Counted from the stretch's first letter, positions 8,823 to 21,038 are shown. The stretch: 22,402 nucleotides of DNA from Bacillus sp. JCM 19058 (GCA_001310555.1 BAXO01000085.1:1-22402), one strand, 5' to 3'. Translations and numbers: made by a program. Notes: generated by a model not told the origin, from the sequence alone.

Positions 8823-9988
8823 TTATTGCTGAACTCCTGCCAGCTCCAAAACAAGCTTCATTCGCTTTACTGCCAGCTCAGGCTCAACAAGTAGACCCGC
8901 CTCATCTGCCATCACAAATAAATCAGTCAAATGCGTAATCGAGCGCGCGCTTTCTGCACCGCCAATCATTCGAAAATGCTCTTGGTGCCCATTCAAGTAT
9001 GCGAGAAAGACGATCCCCGTTTTATAGCATACGTCGGATATTGAAAAATGTGTCGCGAGAGGGGAACCGTTTTTTTCAAGAAATTGCTCATACTTTTCCA
9101 TCTCGCCGCGATCAAGCGCTTCGAGTGCAGCCGCCGCCGCTGGCGCAATCGCGTCAAAGATGCCTAGTAAAGCGTCGCTATAGCCCTGATCATCACCGCG
9201 AATTAAGCACGGATAATTAAAGTCATCTCCTGTATACATACGCACATCTTCAGGCAAAAGGCGACGCATCATAATTTCCTTATCTTCGTCTAGTAACGAA
9301 ATTTTAATTCCATCGATTTTTTTCTGCGTTCGTACGAATAATGTCAAGGCATACGTCCATAGCTGCATCGATTGACTGTTCTCCCAGTAGCCGGATAAGG
9401 CCGGGTCAAACATATCTCCTAGCCAATGAAGAATGACTGGCTTGGAAACCTGGCTGAGAATACGGTCATACACTTGCCTGTAATCATCAGGTCCTGTTGC
9501 ACATGCAGCCAGAGCGCGGCTCGCCATCAAAATAATTTGCGCATCCTGCTCTTCAACGAACGAACACTGCTCAATATAGCTGCCGTTACTTCTTCAACGG
9601 TATATTTTCGATCCGGCGCCAATTGATCCGTCCCTGCCCCGCAAGCGATTCCACCGCCGACTGCTTTCGCTTCAGCGGCTGACCGTTTGATCAGTTCTTG
9701 TGCCTGTGGGTAGCTGAGCCCCATTCCACGCTGAGCAGTATCCATTGCCTCCGCTACGGAAAAGCCGAGCGACCATAGGTAGCGGCGGTAAGAAAGCGTC
9801 GCCTCCCAATCAATCGCAGGCTCGAGCACAGGTCCACAGTTGCAGCTGGATGAGCGACAACGTGGGCCGCTGCGAAGGCTTTTCGCTTTTTAAAGGAGCC
9901 ATTCAATGGATAGCTTATTTTTTTCATTCTGAAGTCGATAGTGATAACGCTCTCCATCCGCTTTTGGCAGCATTAACTCATTATTCAT
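8823..9988 (-). CDS. DUF993 protein, dihydrodipicolinate-synthase-like (three frameshifts)
   Basis: The repaired product has 388 residues and matches the DUF993 group of dihydrodipicolinate-synthase-like proteins. Characteristic stretches are FAAAHVVAHP, AIDWEATLSYRRYLWSLGFS, AVGGGIACGAGTDQL, KIDGIKISLLD, MYTGDDFNYP and YSDALLGIFDAIAPAAA. The Lys of GIK, near residue 229, sits where DHDPS/NAL enzymes carry the Schiff-base lysine, so an aldolase or lyase reaction is plausible. The frame breaks at the run read as T7 at 9918-9924 (one base too many), at about 9830-9834 (one base missing; repair gives VDPVLEPAIDWE) and at about 9573-9577 (one base missing; repair gives AAILEQCSFVEEQDAQ). The ATG at 9988 overlaps the upstream stop codon. 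No function has been assigned to the family to my knowledge. Confidence 0.88.
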
Positions 9989-11151
9989 TCGTCACTTCCT
10001 CCAAGCTTAAAACCGGCACATCCAGCCAACGACGTTCTCTCCAGGATTGCTGGCCAAGATCGGATAATTGAGTGCCTTTAGCTCCTTCGAGCAAGTCCCA
10101 AGGAAATGGCTCATCGTTTGCCACATGCTTAAGAAAATACTCCCACTGTATCTTGAAGGCATTTTCAAACTCTTGGTTTGCTGGTACTTCCTCCCATTGC
10201 TCTTGAAATTTAAACGGATTTTCAATATCAGGGTTCCACGTAGGCTTCGGCGTTTGAACTCGATGCTGCGTTTTGCAATCGCGCAAGCCGGCAACCGCGC
10301 TTCCTTCCGTTCCATCGACTTGTATCGTCAGCAAATCATCGCGATTAACCCTTACTGCCCAAGAGGAATTGCATTGCGCAATCACTCCGCCTTCCAATTC
10401 AAAGGTTCCGTATGCTGCATCATCAGCCGTACAAGTAAAGCGATTTCCTTGTTCATCAATACGCTCCGGAATATGGGTAGCACCTAAACATGAAACGGCA
10501 CGAACTCCTCCAAATAAGTGATCGAGCACATAGCGCCAATGGGCGAACATATCGACGATCATCCCGCCGCCTTCTTCCGCTCTATAGTTCCATGACGGAC
10601 GCTGACTTTCCTGCCAATCGCCTTCAAAAACCCAATAGCCGAACTCCATTCGAACCGACAATATTTTCCCAAAATAACCTGAGTCGATCACCCGCTTCAA
10701 TTTGATTAAGCCAGGGAGGAACAGCTTGTCTTGAACGACTCCATTTTTTTACTCCTGCCGCACGCGCCAGCCGTGCTAACTCAAGTGCCTCTTCCAAGTT
10801 CTCAGCCGTCGGCTTTTCACAATAAATATGCTTACCTGCTTTAATCGCCTTTTTAATACTATCAGCTCGGAGGTTTGTCGTTTGCGCATCAAAATAAATC
10901 GAATCGTCAGGGTTCGCCAGACAAGCATCTAGATCGGTACTCCAACGCGTCAGCCCATATTTCGTAGCAAGCGCTTCCAACTTTTTCTCATTTCTGCCAA
11001 CAAGAATCGGATCGGGTATCAGTCGATCCTGATTCGCAAGAGTAATTCCTCCTTGCTCACGAATGGCTAATATGGACCGAATCAAATGCTGGTTGGTTCC
11101 CATCCTCCCTGTAACGCCGTTCATAATAATTCCAATCGTTTGTTCTGCCAT
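9981..11151 (-). CDS. Gfo/Idh/MocA-family oxidoreductase, first in the operon (one frameshift)
   Basis: This is a 389-residue dehydrogenase when repaired. The N-terminus IGIIMNGVTGRMGTNQHL is a variant nucleotide-binding loop, unlike the GxGxxG of the second oxidoreductase in the cluster. HIYCEKPTAENLEEALELA carries the family Lys-Pro pair, and GGGMIVDMFAHWRYVLDHLF contains the usual Asp/His of the active site. The frame breaks at the run read as T7 at 10744-10750; removing one base gives AAGVKNGVVQDKLFLPGLIK. The gene is the promoter-proximal member of the block, transcribed divergently from the AraC gene at 11339, and its stop overlaps the start of the DUF993 gene. The pairing with an aldolase-like and an isomerase-like protein suggests oxidation of a sugar or polyol to a keto-sugar; the substrate is unknown. 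Confidence 0.88.
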
Positions 11152-11338
11152 TTTCCTTACCCCTTTCTCGTTTTAATCGATAGAGTCAAGCTTTCCTATT
11201 ATTTTAAGCCTTTCATCGTTCGCTGTCTTACGAATCCGGGAAGTCAATTCTCAATAACGGAACTGCTTTTTGTTGCAGCCGATTTTTTTAAACAGCTACA
11301 ATTAAAATAATTACAGCTCTGTTCGTACGGAAGGGGTC
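11152..11338. promoter_or_regulatory. Divergent promoter region between the catabolic operon and its AraC regulator
   Basis: This 187-base region must hold the promoters for both directions. For the plus strand, TTGCAG (11273-11278) and TACAAT (11297-11302) are spaced by 18 bases, upstream of AAGGGGTC before ATG 11339. For the minus strand, a weaker AAGACA/TAAAAT pair with 17-base spacing can be drawn. The divergent layout is typical of AraC regulators that control the neighbouring operon. No clear direct repeat was identified. Confidence 0.45.
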
Positions 11339-12169
11339 ATGACAGTGACACGTCAAAACATTGAGTTACCTAGATCGGGGGCTCATCTTTATGAAAGTAA
11401 GCACAATGATAAAGACGTCGTCAATGAGCATCATCATCCTGTTCACCAAATTCTTTATGCCATTGAAGGACAAGGACAAATAACCGTTGACGGTTACACG
11501 CAACACGTAGTCCCTGATGACGTCGCTATTTTTTCCCCTTTTTCCAACCATTCGATTATTTCTAGCTCAAGACTGACCTTGCTTATTCTGGCGTTTAATG
11601 CGGAAGCCTTACGCCGTTTATTCAGGACGAAATCATCGCTCGCTTTTACCATCAATCCCGCTTCATTAAACTGCCGGCAATCGTTAGCAGCGAATTACGC
11701 ACTTTGTTGCGAAAAATGTTGTTTGAACAGTCGAATCGGACATCCTTTTCGCAATCGGCCGTTCATATTTATTTGCAGCAGATGCTGCTTTTGCTTGCCG
11801 ATTCGCAAGAGCCTAGCTTATATTCAGATAAAAACAGCATGCGTGCAGAGCAGATAAAAAACTATATTGAAGCCTCTTATTTTGAAGCATTATCATCGAA
11901 GGACATTGCTTCTCGTCTTGGATTTAGCAGTCGTTATTTGCATTCTATTTTCAAAAAAACAATATGAGCAGACTCCGATGCAATATTTGACTCATATCCG
12001 AATTGAGCATGCGAAAAGGCTACTACTCGATTCGGACAAGGAGATCGTCACGATTTGTTTTGAGGTTGGTTACGAAACGCTCTCCACCTTTTATCGCTCA
12101 TTCAAAAAAGAGGTTGAGATGACTCCTAACCAATACCGTCAATATTATGGAAATGGCCGGCAATCGTAA
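11339..12169 (+). CDS. AraC-family regulator divergent from the sugar operon (two frameshifts)
   Basis: The repaired product has 276 residues. An N-terminal cupin sensor is visible in NEHHHPVHQILYAIEGQGQI and DDVAIFSPFSNHSI. The C-terminal AraC domain has two helix-turn-helix units, LSSKDIASRLGFSSRYLHSIF and IVTICFEVGYETLSTFYRSF, followed by the MTPNQYRQY signature. The frame breaks near 11617-11619 (one T missing; repair gives ALRRFIQDEIIARFYHQSRF) and at A7 11953-11959 (one base too many; repair gives FKKQYEQTPMQYL). The gene is back to back with the first catabolic gene, so it is the best candidate for a ligand-responsive activator of that operon. It converges on a LacI-family gene, with a shared terminator at 12296-12341. 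Confidence 0.85.
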
Positions 12170-12295
12170 CTGGCGTAATCGTTGCCGGCGAATGATGATT
12201 CAAGAGGCGCAAAGCAACTGTTCGTAACCGAGTACCCATTTCATTGCCTATATTCCCATCAAACCACTTCAGCTTTCCATGGTTGTACACGGAAC

Positions 12296-12341
12296 AAAAA
12301 AAGAGAGCGCTTTCAATTATTTGTTGAAAGTTCTTTTTTTT
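12296..12341. terminator. Bidirectional terminator between convergent AraC and LacI genes
   Basis: CTTTCAA (12310-12316) pairs with TTGAAAG (12324-12330), flanked by A7 (12296-12302) on one side and T8 (12334-12341) on the other. It can therefore serve transcripts from both directions. It also contains a cre-like sequence at 12302-12315, considered separately. Confidence 0.75.
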
Positions 12342-12385
12342 AAATTTATTATCGAGCAATCGGAATTGCAACCCTTTTGCTAGAT

Positions 12386-13391
12386 TTAGATCGATTCTCC
12401 TTCTACAATTTCGTATTCTAGCAACGGCACCGATTTATCGCTGTTATCATTTATTTTATGAACAAGGCTCTCAACCGCTTGAATACCCATTTCATCAATT
12501 GGATACTTTACCGTCGACAAGCGAGGGCTTACATACTTTAGCATATCGATATCGTCAAAGCCCATGATCCCTATTTGACTCGGGATGTGCAACCCTTTTT
12601 TCTTGAACAGATTTATCACTTCTAAAGCATACAAATCGCAGGAACATACAATCGCCGTTTTTTTCGTTTTCTGAAAATCGTGTTTGCTCCAACACCGTTA
12701 CATAATCTTTGTCTCGGATAATTTCGGTCGGACGATCAATTCGATTCGCTTCTAGCCCTTCTAGAAAACCATTCAGTCTTTCTTCTTGAGTATAAATGTT
12801 TGATTGATCAATATAGGCAAGTGGCGGACTTACATATATGTAGTTATGATACTGTTTACTTACGATGTAATCGATCGCGCCTTTCATCGCGTTCCTTTCC
12901 TGAATTCCGATGTGTTCCCACCGATCAGAAATAAAATTAAAGATCGTAACGAGCGGAATACGAAGCCTTTCTAAATACGCCTCAAACGCCTCTCCCTTAT
13001 TAACAGTAAGCAGAATAATCCCATCGACCTTTCGATTGACGAGGTTGTCGATACATTTTACTTCATTTTCAGGATTTTTGGCGGTCAGCGTTAAATATAC
13101 AAAATAACCAAGCTCTCTCGCCCTAGTTTCGATCGCATTCATTAACTGTGCGAAGGAACGATTATAAAGGTCGAATAACACGACCCCTAATGTCATTGTT
13201 TTTCCCATCACAAGACTTCTTGCTGTATAATCGGGTCGGTAATCCATCTCCTTAGCGACTCGCAAAATTTTCTTCCGCGTTTTCTCACTAATTCCTTTAC
13301 GATTGTTTAATGCCCGATCGACAGTTCCGGCCGAAACACCGCACATACTCGCAAGATCCTTAATCGTAATCCTCAACTCTTCACCCTCCAT
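12386..13391 (-). CDS. LacI-family transcriptional regulator (one frameshift)
   Basis: The repaired product has 334 residues. The N-terminal helix-turn-helix is TIKDLASMCGVSAGTVDRAL, followed by the hinge region (KILRVAKEMDYRPDYTARSL). The rest is a periplasmic-binding-protein-like sugar sensor: TLGVVLFDLYNRSF, KVDGIILLTVN, IGIMGFDDIDMLKYVSPRLS and IDEMGIQAVESLVHKI. The frame breaks at the run read as T7 at 12658-12664; shortening it by one base gives ENEKTAIVCSCDLYALEVINLF. A pyrimidine-rich CTTCACCCTCCA on the plus strand supplies TGGAGGGTGAAG just upstream of the start. It lies between the AraC gene and a second LacI gene, so control of the nearby sugar operon is inferred but not shown. 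Confidence 0.88.
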
Positions 13392-13561
13392 TTGGCATTC
13401 TCAAAATGTTCCAACATGGATAGAACTGATTATACAATCCCTCTATCTTAGCTGTCTATAAAAAGGAGTGATTTCACTATACGTTATCGCTGTTCCAGCG
13501 CGATAAAAATAATCGTTTTCCTTTCAACGTTCGGGATACTCTATACTCTTGACCGATAAAA

Positions 13562-13593
13562 ACGGGTATGAGATAGACTTTTCTCATACCCGT
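13562..13593 (-). terminator. Terminator after the second LacI-family gene
   Basis: ACGGGTATGAGA (13562-13573) and TCTCATACCCGT (13582-13593) form a perfect 12-base-pair stem with an 8-base loop. On the minus strand the stem runs into TTTTTATCG. It lies just beyond the repaired stop of the LacI gene at 13605. Confidence 0.85.
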
Positions 13594-13604
13594 ACTCATA
13601 GGCA

Positions 13605-14672
13605 TTATCCTTCAACAGTCTTGGGAGCGACTGTGACCACTTCAGTAGGCGGCCGTTCTACAGATTGCCGAATAATTATATCTCCGGAAATAAGAATTTT
13701 TTCCGGTGGAAATCGCGATTTTGAGTCGCCAAAATAATTGACTGACGGCCCTCTCCCCCACCGACTCCTTCAGCACTTGAACCGTGGCCAGCGAGCGGCC
13801 AAAATCTAAATTATCAAAGCCGGTGACCGAGCAATCTGCTGGAATCGAGACCCCCGACTCCTCTAAAACAGTCATGACCAGATGAGCAATATGGTCATTG
13901 GCGCAAACGAAGGCGGTTGGCAATGGCACCTGATCCCTTGCCCATTCCTTAAGCTTCGCACGAAAACGTACAGCAATTTTTTTCATCATACTGAAGGTTC
14001 ATTAAAGCGCTGTTTTTTTGAGTCAATTCCGTATTTTTCAATGGTAGACCAAAAGCCGATCCACCGATCGTAGAAACTGCTCGAATGCGAAAGATCGGTG
14101 ACAAACCTCATCCTCTTATGACCAAGGCCAATAAGGTGCGCCGTTATTTTCGAAACGCCTTCAATATTGTCCATGAAAATCGTATCCGTTTTAATTAAAG
14201 GCTCCTCATGGTCGACCATTACAATTGGGACTCGATAGCTGTTAAACTCAAGCAGCATCTCTGTAGCAACATAGCCTACGGTAATGATCCCGAGTAAACT
14301 ACTCATCGTCACCTTGTCTGAGAGGTGCTTTTGATTAGAAATAATAATGACTCCGACTCCAAGCTCATCTAGATACTTGGTCACCCCTTGTAATATTTGA
14401 CTCCAGTAGTCAGATTCCGTATGTTTTGGGTTGTGATATGGCATAACAATTAAAATGAAGCCGTCAGGAGCCTCTGCTCGCTCAGCTAGAGAGCTTCCCT
14501 GGCCAGCTTCCTTTTCTTTAAAATAGCCTAACTGTTTGGCGACAAATAAAATCTTCTGTCTTGTCCCTTCACTGACACCAGGCTTTCCATTGAGTGTTTT
14601 CGAGACAACATATTTTGAATACCCTGCTGTATCAGCAATTAGCTGCATGGTCACTTTTTTATTTTTAGCCAT
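13605..14672 (-). CDS. LacI-family transcriptional regulator (three probable frameshifts)
   Basis: This is a second LacI-type repressor of about 354 residues. The helix-turn-helix is TMQLIADTAGYSKYVVSKTL with the NGKPGVSEGTRQKIL hinge. The sensor domain is recognisable in FVCANDHIAHLVMTVLEESG, VTGFDNLDFG and LATVQVLKESVGERAV. Shortening the runs read as T7 at 14013-14019 and T7 at 13977-13983 by one base each gives GIDSKNSALMNLQYDEKIAV; one missing base near 13988 would also restore the frame. Shortening TTTT at 13729-13732 gives WRLKSRFPPEKILISGDIII and then RQSVERPPTEVVTV, the usual LacI C-terminus, ending at TAA 13605-13607. The gene starts 38 bases after the DUF218 gene. Its target is unknown. 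Confidence 0.85.
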
Positions 14673-14710
14673 TCAACACACCCATTTCTATATCCACTCT
14701 TCTACCTTCT

Positions 14711-15276
14711 CTAGCGTTTCGTCATAAAATATTTTGTAATTGCGAGATATTCCCGGAAATACGTCTTAGGAATTGACAAAAGCGGCGTTGGCGCACGCAG
14801 ACCAGCTACTTCAAGACCTTGATCCTCCGCTAGCTTTATTGCGCGAAAAAGATGGAAGCCATTACTGACAATTAACCCTGCTCGGATTGTTTCAGGTAGC
14901 AATAACTTAGAGCAGCGAATATTTTCATAAGTATTTTTCGATTGACTTTCGATTAAAATCCTCGATTCAGCTACCCCGTTTTCAACTAATTCTCTATGAA
15001 TAACTTCTGCTTCCGGCAATTCTTCACCTTTGCCTTGACCCCCCGTGGCAATCACTAGCGTAGTCGGGTTTTGCTGGAGAAATAGTGTCGCTGTATGAAT
15101 TCGCCTTTGCAGAGCCGATGAGGCTCCGTCCCCTTGACCCGAGCACCGAGAACGATCAAGTAATCGATAGCAACAGGTATTCTTTTTGTACGACTGTATT
15201 GATATATTTTAACTTGCAGAGCTCCAACGTATAGCAATCCACACATAAAGGCAGCTAGCATAATGTTTATCAACAC
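14711..15276 (-). CDS. YdcF/SanA-like DUF218 protein (one frameshift)
   Basis: The repaired product has 188 residues. An N-terminal hydrophobic helix (INIMLAAFMCGLLYVGAL) anchors it in the membrane. The DUF218 core follows: IDYLIVLGARVKG, LVIATGGQGKGEELPEAEVI, ENGVAESRILIESQSKNTYE, and LIVSNGFHLFRAIKLAEDQG. Proteins of this family are implicated in cell-envelope properties, but their reaction is not settled. The frame breaks near 15121-15126, where one base seems missing; repair gives KGTEPSSALQRRIHTATLFL. A GTG start at 15276 is preceded by AGAGAGGGGA. It is followed by the second LacI gene after 38 bases and may share its transcript. Confidence 0.82.
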
Positions 15277-15633
15277 GCCGTATCCCCTCTCTTCTTCTGA
15301 ATAATATATTCTTTCTTTTACGATTTCTGTGAACTCAATGAGGGTTTATGAATCGACACAATCGCTGAAGCTCATTATATTGTTAAGGGAGCTTTTCGAA
15401 CACTCTCTTTATTATTTTACAAGGATTTACGTCTAAATACAATTTCGTTAAAATGTAATATTAGTTAGAGTGAGACTTCCAGCGGGGGCTATCTTCGTCG
15501 CTACTATGGTTAGTTGACAGCGGATTTAACAGGCTGTTCTACTTCCTAATACCGTTCCTGTTTTGAAATAGGCTATTGCCAGTTAATCTGTGGAAACATA
15601 CAGTATAATAGTAAAGAAGCAGTTGGAGGCAAA
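15277..15633. other. Intergenic region between divergent DUF218 and symporter genes
   Basis: This stretch of about 357 bases separates divergent genes. A TATAAT at 15604-15609 lies about 25 bases before the small ORF's start, without a well-spaced -35. Nothing else was recognised: no strong hairpin, RNA gene or coding potential. Confidence 0.4.
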
Positions 15634-15699
15634 ATGACCGGACAGCTGCTAGATATACAGCAAGAGTCGCTCTTTAGGAACGACATTCGGGAGGAATAG
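15634..15699 (+). CDS. Possible 21-codon leader peptide upstream of the symporter
   Basis: ATG at 15634 follows a strong TTGGAGGC ribosome binding site at a normal distance. The peptide begins MTGQLLDIQQ and ends FRNDIREE. Its last codons are the GGGAGGAA that serves as the symporter's ribosome binding site, and its TAG stop ends three bases before the symporter's TTG start. Translational coupling or a leader-peptide role is inferred from this layout. The peptide has no recognisable domain and could be fortuitous. Confidence 0.4.
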   Translation: MTGQLLDIQQESLFRNDIREE

Positions 15700-15701
15700 A
15701 A

Positions 15702-17041
15702 TTGAATACTCGTGAGCAATGGTCTACTAGAATTGGATTTATTTTAGCTTCTGCCGGAGCTGCTATCGGTTTAGGAGCAATCTGGAAGTTTCCTTACGTA
15801 ACCGGAATGAATGGCGGAGGGGCTTTTTTCTTATTATTTATTGCGTTTACCGTCCTGATCGGACTTCCGATGCTGATTGCCGAGTTTATCATCGGGCGAG
15901 GCTCACGCAAGGAGGCTGTCTCGGCATATAAGAGCTTTGCGCCAAATACATTGTGGACATTTATTGGTAAGTTTGGTGTCGTTGGCTGTTTTCTTTTGCT
16001 TTCATTCTATTGCGTTGTCGGCGGCTGGATCTTGCTGTATGGCATCGTCTCTTTGTTTGGAGGCATCATTAGAGATGGGGCTGACTATGGGCAATTATTT
16101 GAACAGCTAACGACTTCGCCTTCGCTCAGTTTGCTCGGTCTTGGTTTGTTTTTGCTCATCAATGTAATCGTGCTTTCCTTCGGTATTAAAGATGGGATTG
16201 AAAAGGCTACTAAATATATGATGCCGCTGCTGTTTATTTTTTTTCATCATTTTAGTGTTCCGCTCGCTTACACTAGAAGGGGCGATGGAAGGTGTCCGTT
16301 TTTTCCTGCAGCCTGACTTCTCTCAGTTGACAAAGGAAGGGATTTTCTATGCTTTAGGTCAATCGTTCTTTTCCTTAGCTGTCGGATTTTCGTGTATGGT
16401 GACATACAGCTCCTATTTAAGCGACAGGAGTAATATACCTATTGCGGCGGCTTCCGTCGCTTCGATGAACATTTTTGTTTGCCTTTTAGCTGGTCTCGCT
16501 ATTTTTCCAGTCATATTTGCTTTTGGGCTTGAACCTGCAGAAGGCCCTGGTTTGTTATTTATTGTACTCCCTACTGTTTTTTCAGAAATACCTTTCGGCG
16601 GCTTCTTTTTAAGCTTGTTTTTATTGCTCTTTTTATTTGCGACGTTAACATCCTCCTTCAGCCTGTTGGAAATTATCATTTCGGCTTTTACAAGGAATAA
16701 GGTACACTCTCGCAAAAAGTCGCCTCCCTATCCGGAATCGTTATATTTATTGCCGCTATACCGGCTGCCTTATCCTTCGGCGTATTAAACGAAGTTCAGC
16801 TTTTGGGATTAACGATTTTCGACGCAACTGATTTTCTCGTTAGTAACATTTTACTTCCGCTCGGAAATCTAATGATTGCCTTGTTTGTTATGTTTAGGCT
16901 GGATAAGCATCTCGCCAAACGTCAATTTCTGTTAGGACGAACCTCGCTACCATTTGGTTCGCCTCTTGGCGCTCTGTAATGTTTTTTCTTGTACCTATTA
17001 CGATTCTCGTCGTCTTCCTCCATATGATTGGCATACTCTAA
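15702..17041 (+). CDS. Neurotransmitter:sodium symporter (NSS) family transporter (three frameshifts)
   Basis: This is a sodium-coupled amino acid or related solute transporter, 446 residues when repaired, with about 11-12 membrane helices. The first helix has the family signature SAGAAIGLGAIWKFPYVTG with sodium- and substrate-binding backbone positions; GGGAFFLLF and LIAEFIIGRGSR follow as expected. Later landmarks are ALGQSFFSLAVGFSCMVTYS (the conserved SFFSLS-type motif) and SYLSDRSNIPIAA. The frame breaks at T8 16237-16244 (one base too many; repair gives LFIFFIILVFRSLTLEGAM), near 16701-16705 (one base missing) and near 16945-16952 (one base missing; repair gives IWFASWRSVMFFLVPITIL). 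The TTG start follows GGGAGGAA. No small-subunit gene of MetS type is visible downstream. Confidence 0.88.
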
Positions 17042-17465
17042 GCTGTATAGTTAACTAAAACAGAAGGGAAAATTAGGTCCACTATTTCATACGCTTGCTT
17101 TCAAGAGGTGGAGTAATTTCATTTCAATACGTTAGAATTATTCATTCATTTTTTTTCGTCTTTTTTTTCCAAGCTGCGAATGAATTAGAAAACATGAGAA
17201 CCGTTCACTTCAACCGAGGAAAAAGTGAAATCTAGACGATTTTTGCTTTTTCCTTATCCGTTGCTCATATGGTATTCTTTTTGTTAGTGCATATTGATCG
17301 ATGACTGAAGTCGGACAAGCACCGTCCTTCTTAACTAACATCACGTTACCCGCAAACTGCTTTTAGTTATAAAACCCCAGCAGCAAGTCTCCATAAAATT
17401 AATTTTTTCCGTTTTAAAACCTTGTCCAGAATGGGTTTGAGAGATTTTATCTATCGCCTAGTAAA
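17042..17465. other. Intergenic region upstream of the nrd operon
   Basis: No gene was found in these 424 bases, which are rich in A/T runs. A dyad GGAAAAAG (17218-17225) and CTTTTTCC (17246-17253) with an inner AAATC/GATTT pair could form a weak hairpin and might end symporter transcription. Nothing else is recognised before the NrdR boxes. Confidence 0.4.
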
Positions 17466-17511
17466 TACGACATATTGTATTTTAGATCTTTATCATATAC
17501 TATATATAGTA
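17466..17511 (+). promoter_or_regulatory. Pair of NrdR boxes overlapping the nrd promoter
   Basis: Two 14-base sites share TAC-N8-GTA geometry: TACGACATATTGTA (17466-17479) and the perfect palindrome TACTATATATAGTA (17498-17511). Their starts are 32 bases apart, about three helical turns, which is the known arrangement for the nucleotide-sensing repressor NrdR upstream of ribonucleotide reductase genes. A candidate promoter, TTGTAT (17475-17480) and TACTAT (17498-17503) with 17-base spacing, lies within the pair, so NrdR binding would block RNA polymerase. Confidence 0.75.
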
Positions 17512-17536
17512 AGCAGTCGCCCAATTAGCAAATTAA

Positions 17537-20024
<2,488 letters not shown>

Positions 20025-20042
20025 TATAGGAGGAAGAAGCGT

Positions 20043-21038
20043 ATGACTAGAATTTTTGATGCGGCCAACTGGTCCAAGCATGAGGATGATTTTACGCAAA
20101 TGTTCTATAACCAAAATGTGAAGCAATTTTGGCTTCCCGAGGAAGTCGCGTTAAACGGCGACTTACTAACGTGGAAGTACTTAAAGCCAGAAGAGAAGGA
20201 TACTTATATGAAGGTCCTCGCCGGCCTCACCCTGCTTGATACTGAGCAGGGTGATACAGGAATGCCCTTGATTGCTGAGCATGTTAGCGGACACCAGCGT
20301 AAAGCTGTCCTTAATTTTATGGCAATGATGGAAAACGCCGTTCATGCAAAGTCCTACAGTAATATTTTTATGACGCTTGCACCAACGGAAGAGATCTCGG
20401 CAGTATTCGAATGGGTTAAGAAAAACAAGAGCTTGCAAACGAAGGCACGACTGATTGTCGAGCTTTATGAGAGCATCGAACGAGACGATGAAATCTCCTT
20501 GTTTAAAGCGATGGTCGCTTCTGTTTACTTGGAGAGCTTCCTCTTTTACAGTGGCTTCTACTACCCGCTTTACTTCTACGGGCAAGGAAAGCTCATGCAA
20601 GCTGGTGAAATTATTAATCTGATCATTCGCGATGAGGCGATTCACGGCGTCTACGTCGGATTACTCGCTCAGGAAATTTACAATAGGCAGTCCGAAGAGA
20701 AAAAGCAAGAGCTCTATCAATTTTCAATCGATCTTTTACTCGAACTTTACGACAATGAATCTATTTATACCGAGAATTTGTACGATCAAGTCGAGCTTTC
20801 TCACGATGTGAAAAAATTTATTCGCTATAATGCGAATAAAGCTCTTATGAACCTTGGCTTTAACACTTATTTTGAGGAAGAAGAAATTAACCCGATCGTC
20901 TTAAACGGCTTAAATACGAAAACAAAGTCGCACGACTTCTTTTCAATGAAGGGGAATGGCTACAAGAAAGCTACTGTTGAGCCGCTGAAAGACGAAGATT
21001 TTTACTTTCCGACAAAAGAAGTACAAGAGCAGATTTAA
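20043..21038 (+). CDS. nrdF: Class Ib ribonucleotide reductase, beta subunit NrdF
   Basis: This is the intact 331-residue radical-generating subunit. Metal ligands are in place: Asp66 ([10 protein letters not shown]), Glu97 and His101 ([11 protein letters not shown]), Glu164 ([11 protein letters not shown]), Glu198 and His201 ([12 protein letters not shown]). Tyr105 in HAKSY is the radical-bearing tyrosine. AGGAGGAAG precedes the ATG, 18 bases after nrdE. The gene contains no A or T run of seven or more and no frameshift. Its stop codon lies inside a terminator-like hairpin (21025-21048). With NrdI and NrdE it forms the aerobic dNTP supply system; no nrdH thioredoxin gene is in the cluster. 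Confidence 0.97.
   Translation: MTRIFDAANWSKHEDDFTQMFYNQNVKQFWLPEEVALNGDLLTWKYLKPEEKDTYMKVLAGLTLLDTEQGDTGMPLIAEHVSGHQRKAVLNFMAMMENAVHAKSYSNIFMTLAPTEEISAVFEWVKKNKSLQTKARLIVELYESIERDDEISLFKAMVASVYLESFLFYSGFYYPLYFYGQGKLMQAGEIINLIIRDEAIHGVYVGLLAQEIYNRQSEEKKQELYQFSIDLLLELYDNESIYTENLYDQVELSHDVKKFIRYNANKALMNLGFNTYFEEEEINPIVLNGLNTKTKSHDFFSMKGNGYKKATVEPLKDEDFYFPTKEVQEQI

Noticed and set aside
10068..10487. 139-codon plus-strand open frame inside the first oxidoreductase gene
   Set aside because: It is the complementary shadow of a clearly recognisable Gfo/Idh/MocA coding sequence.
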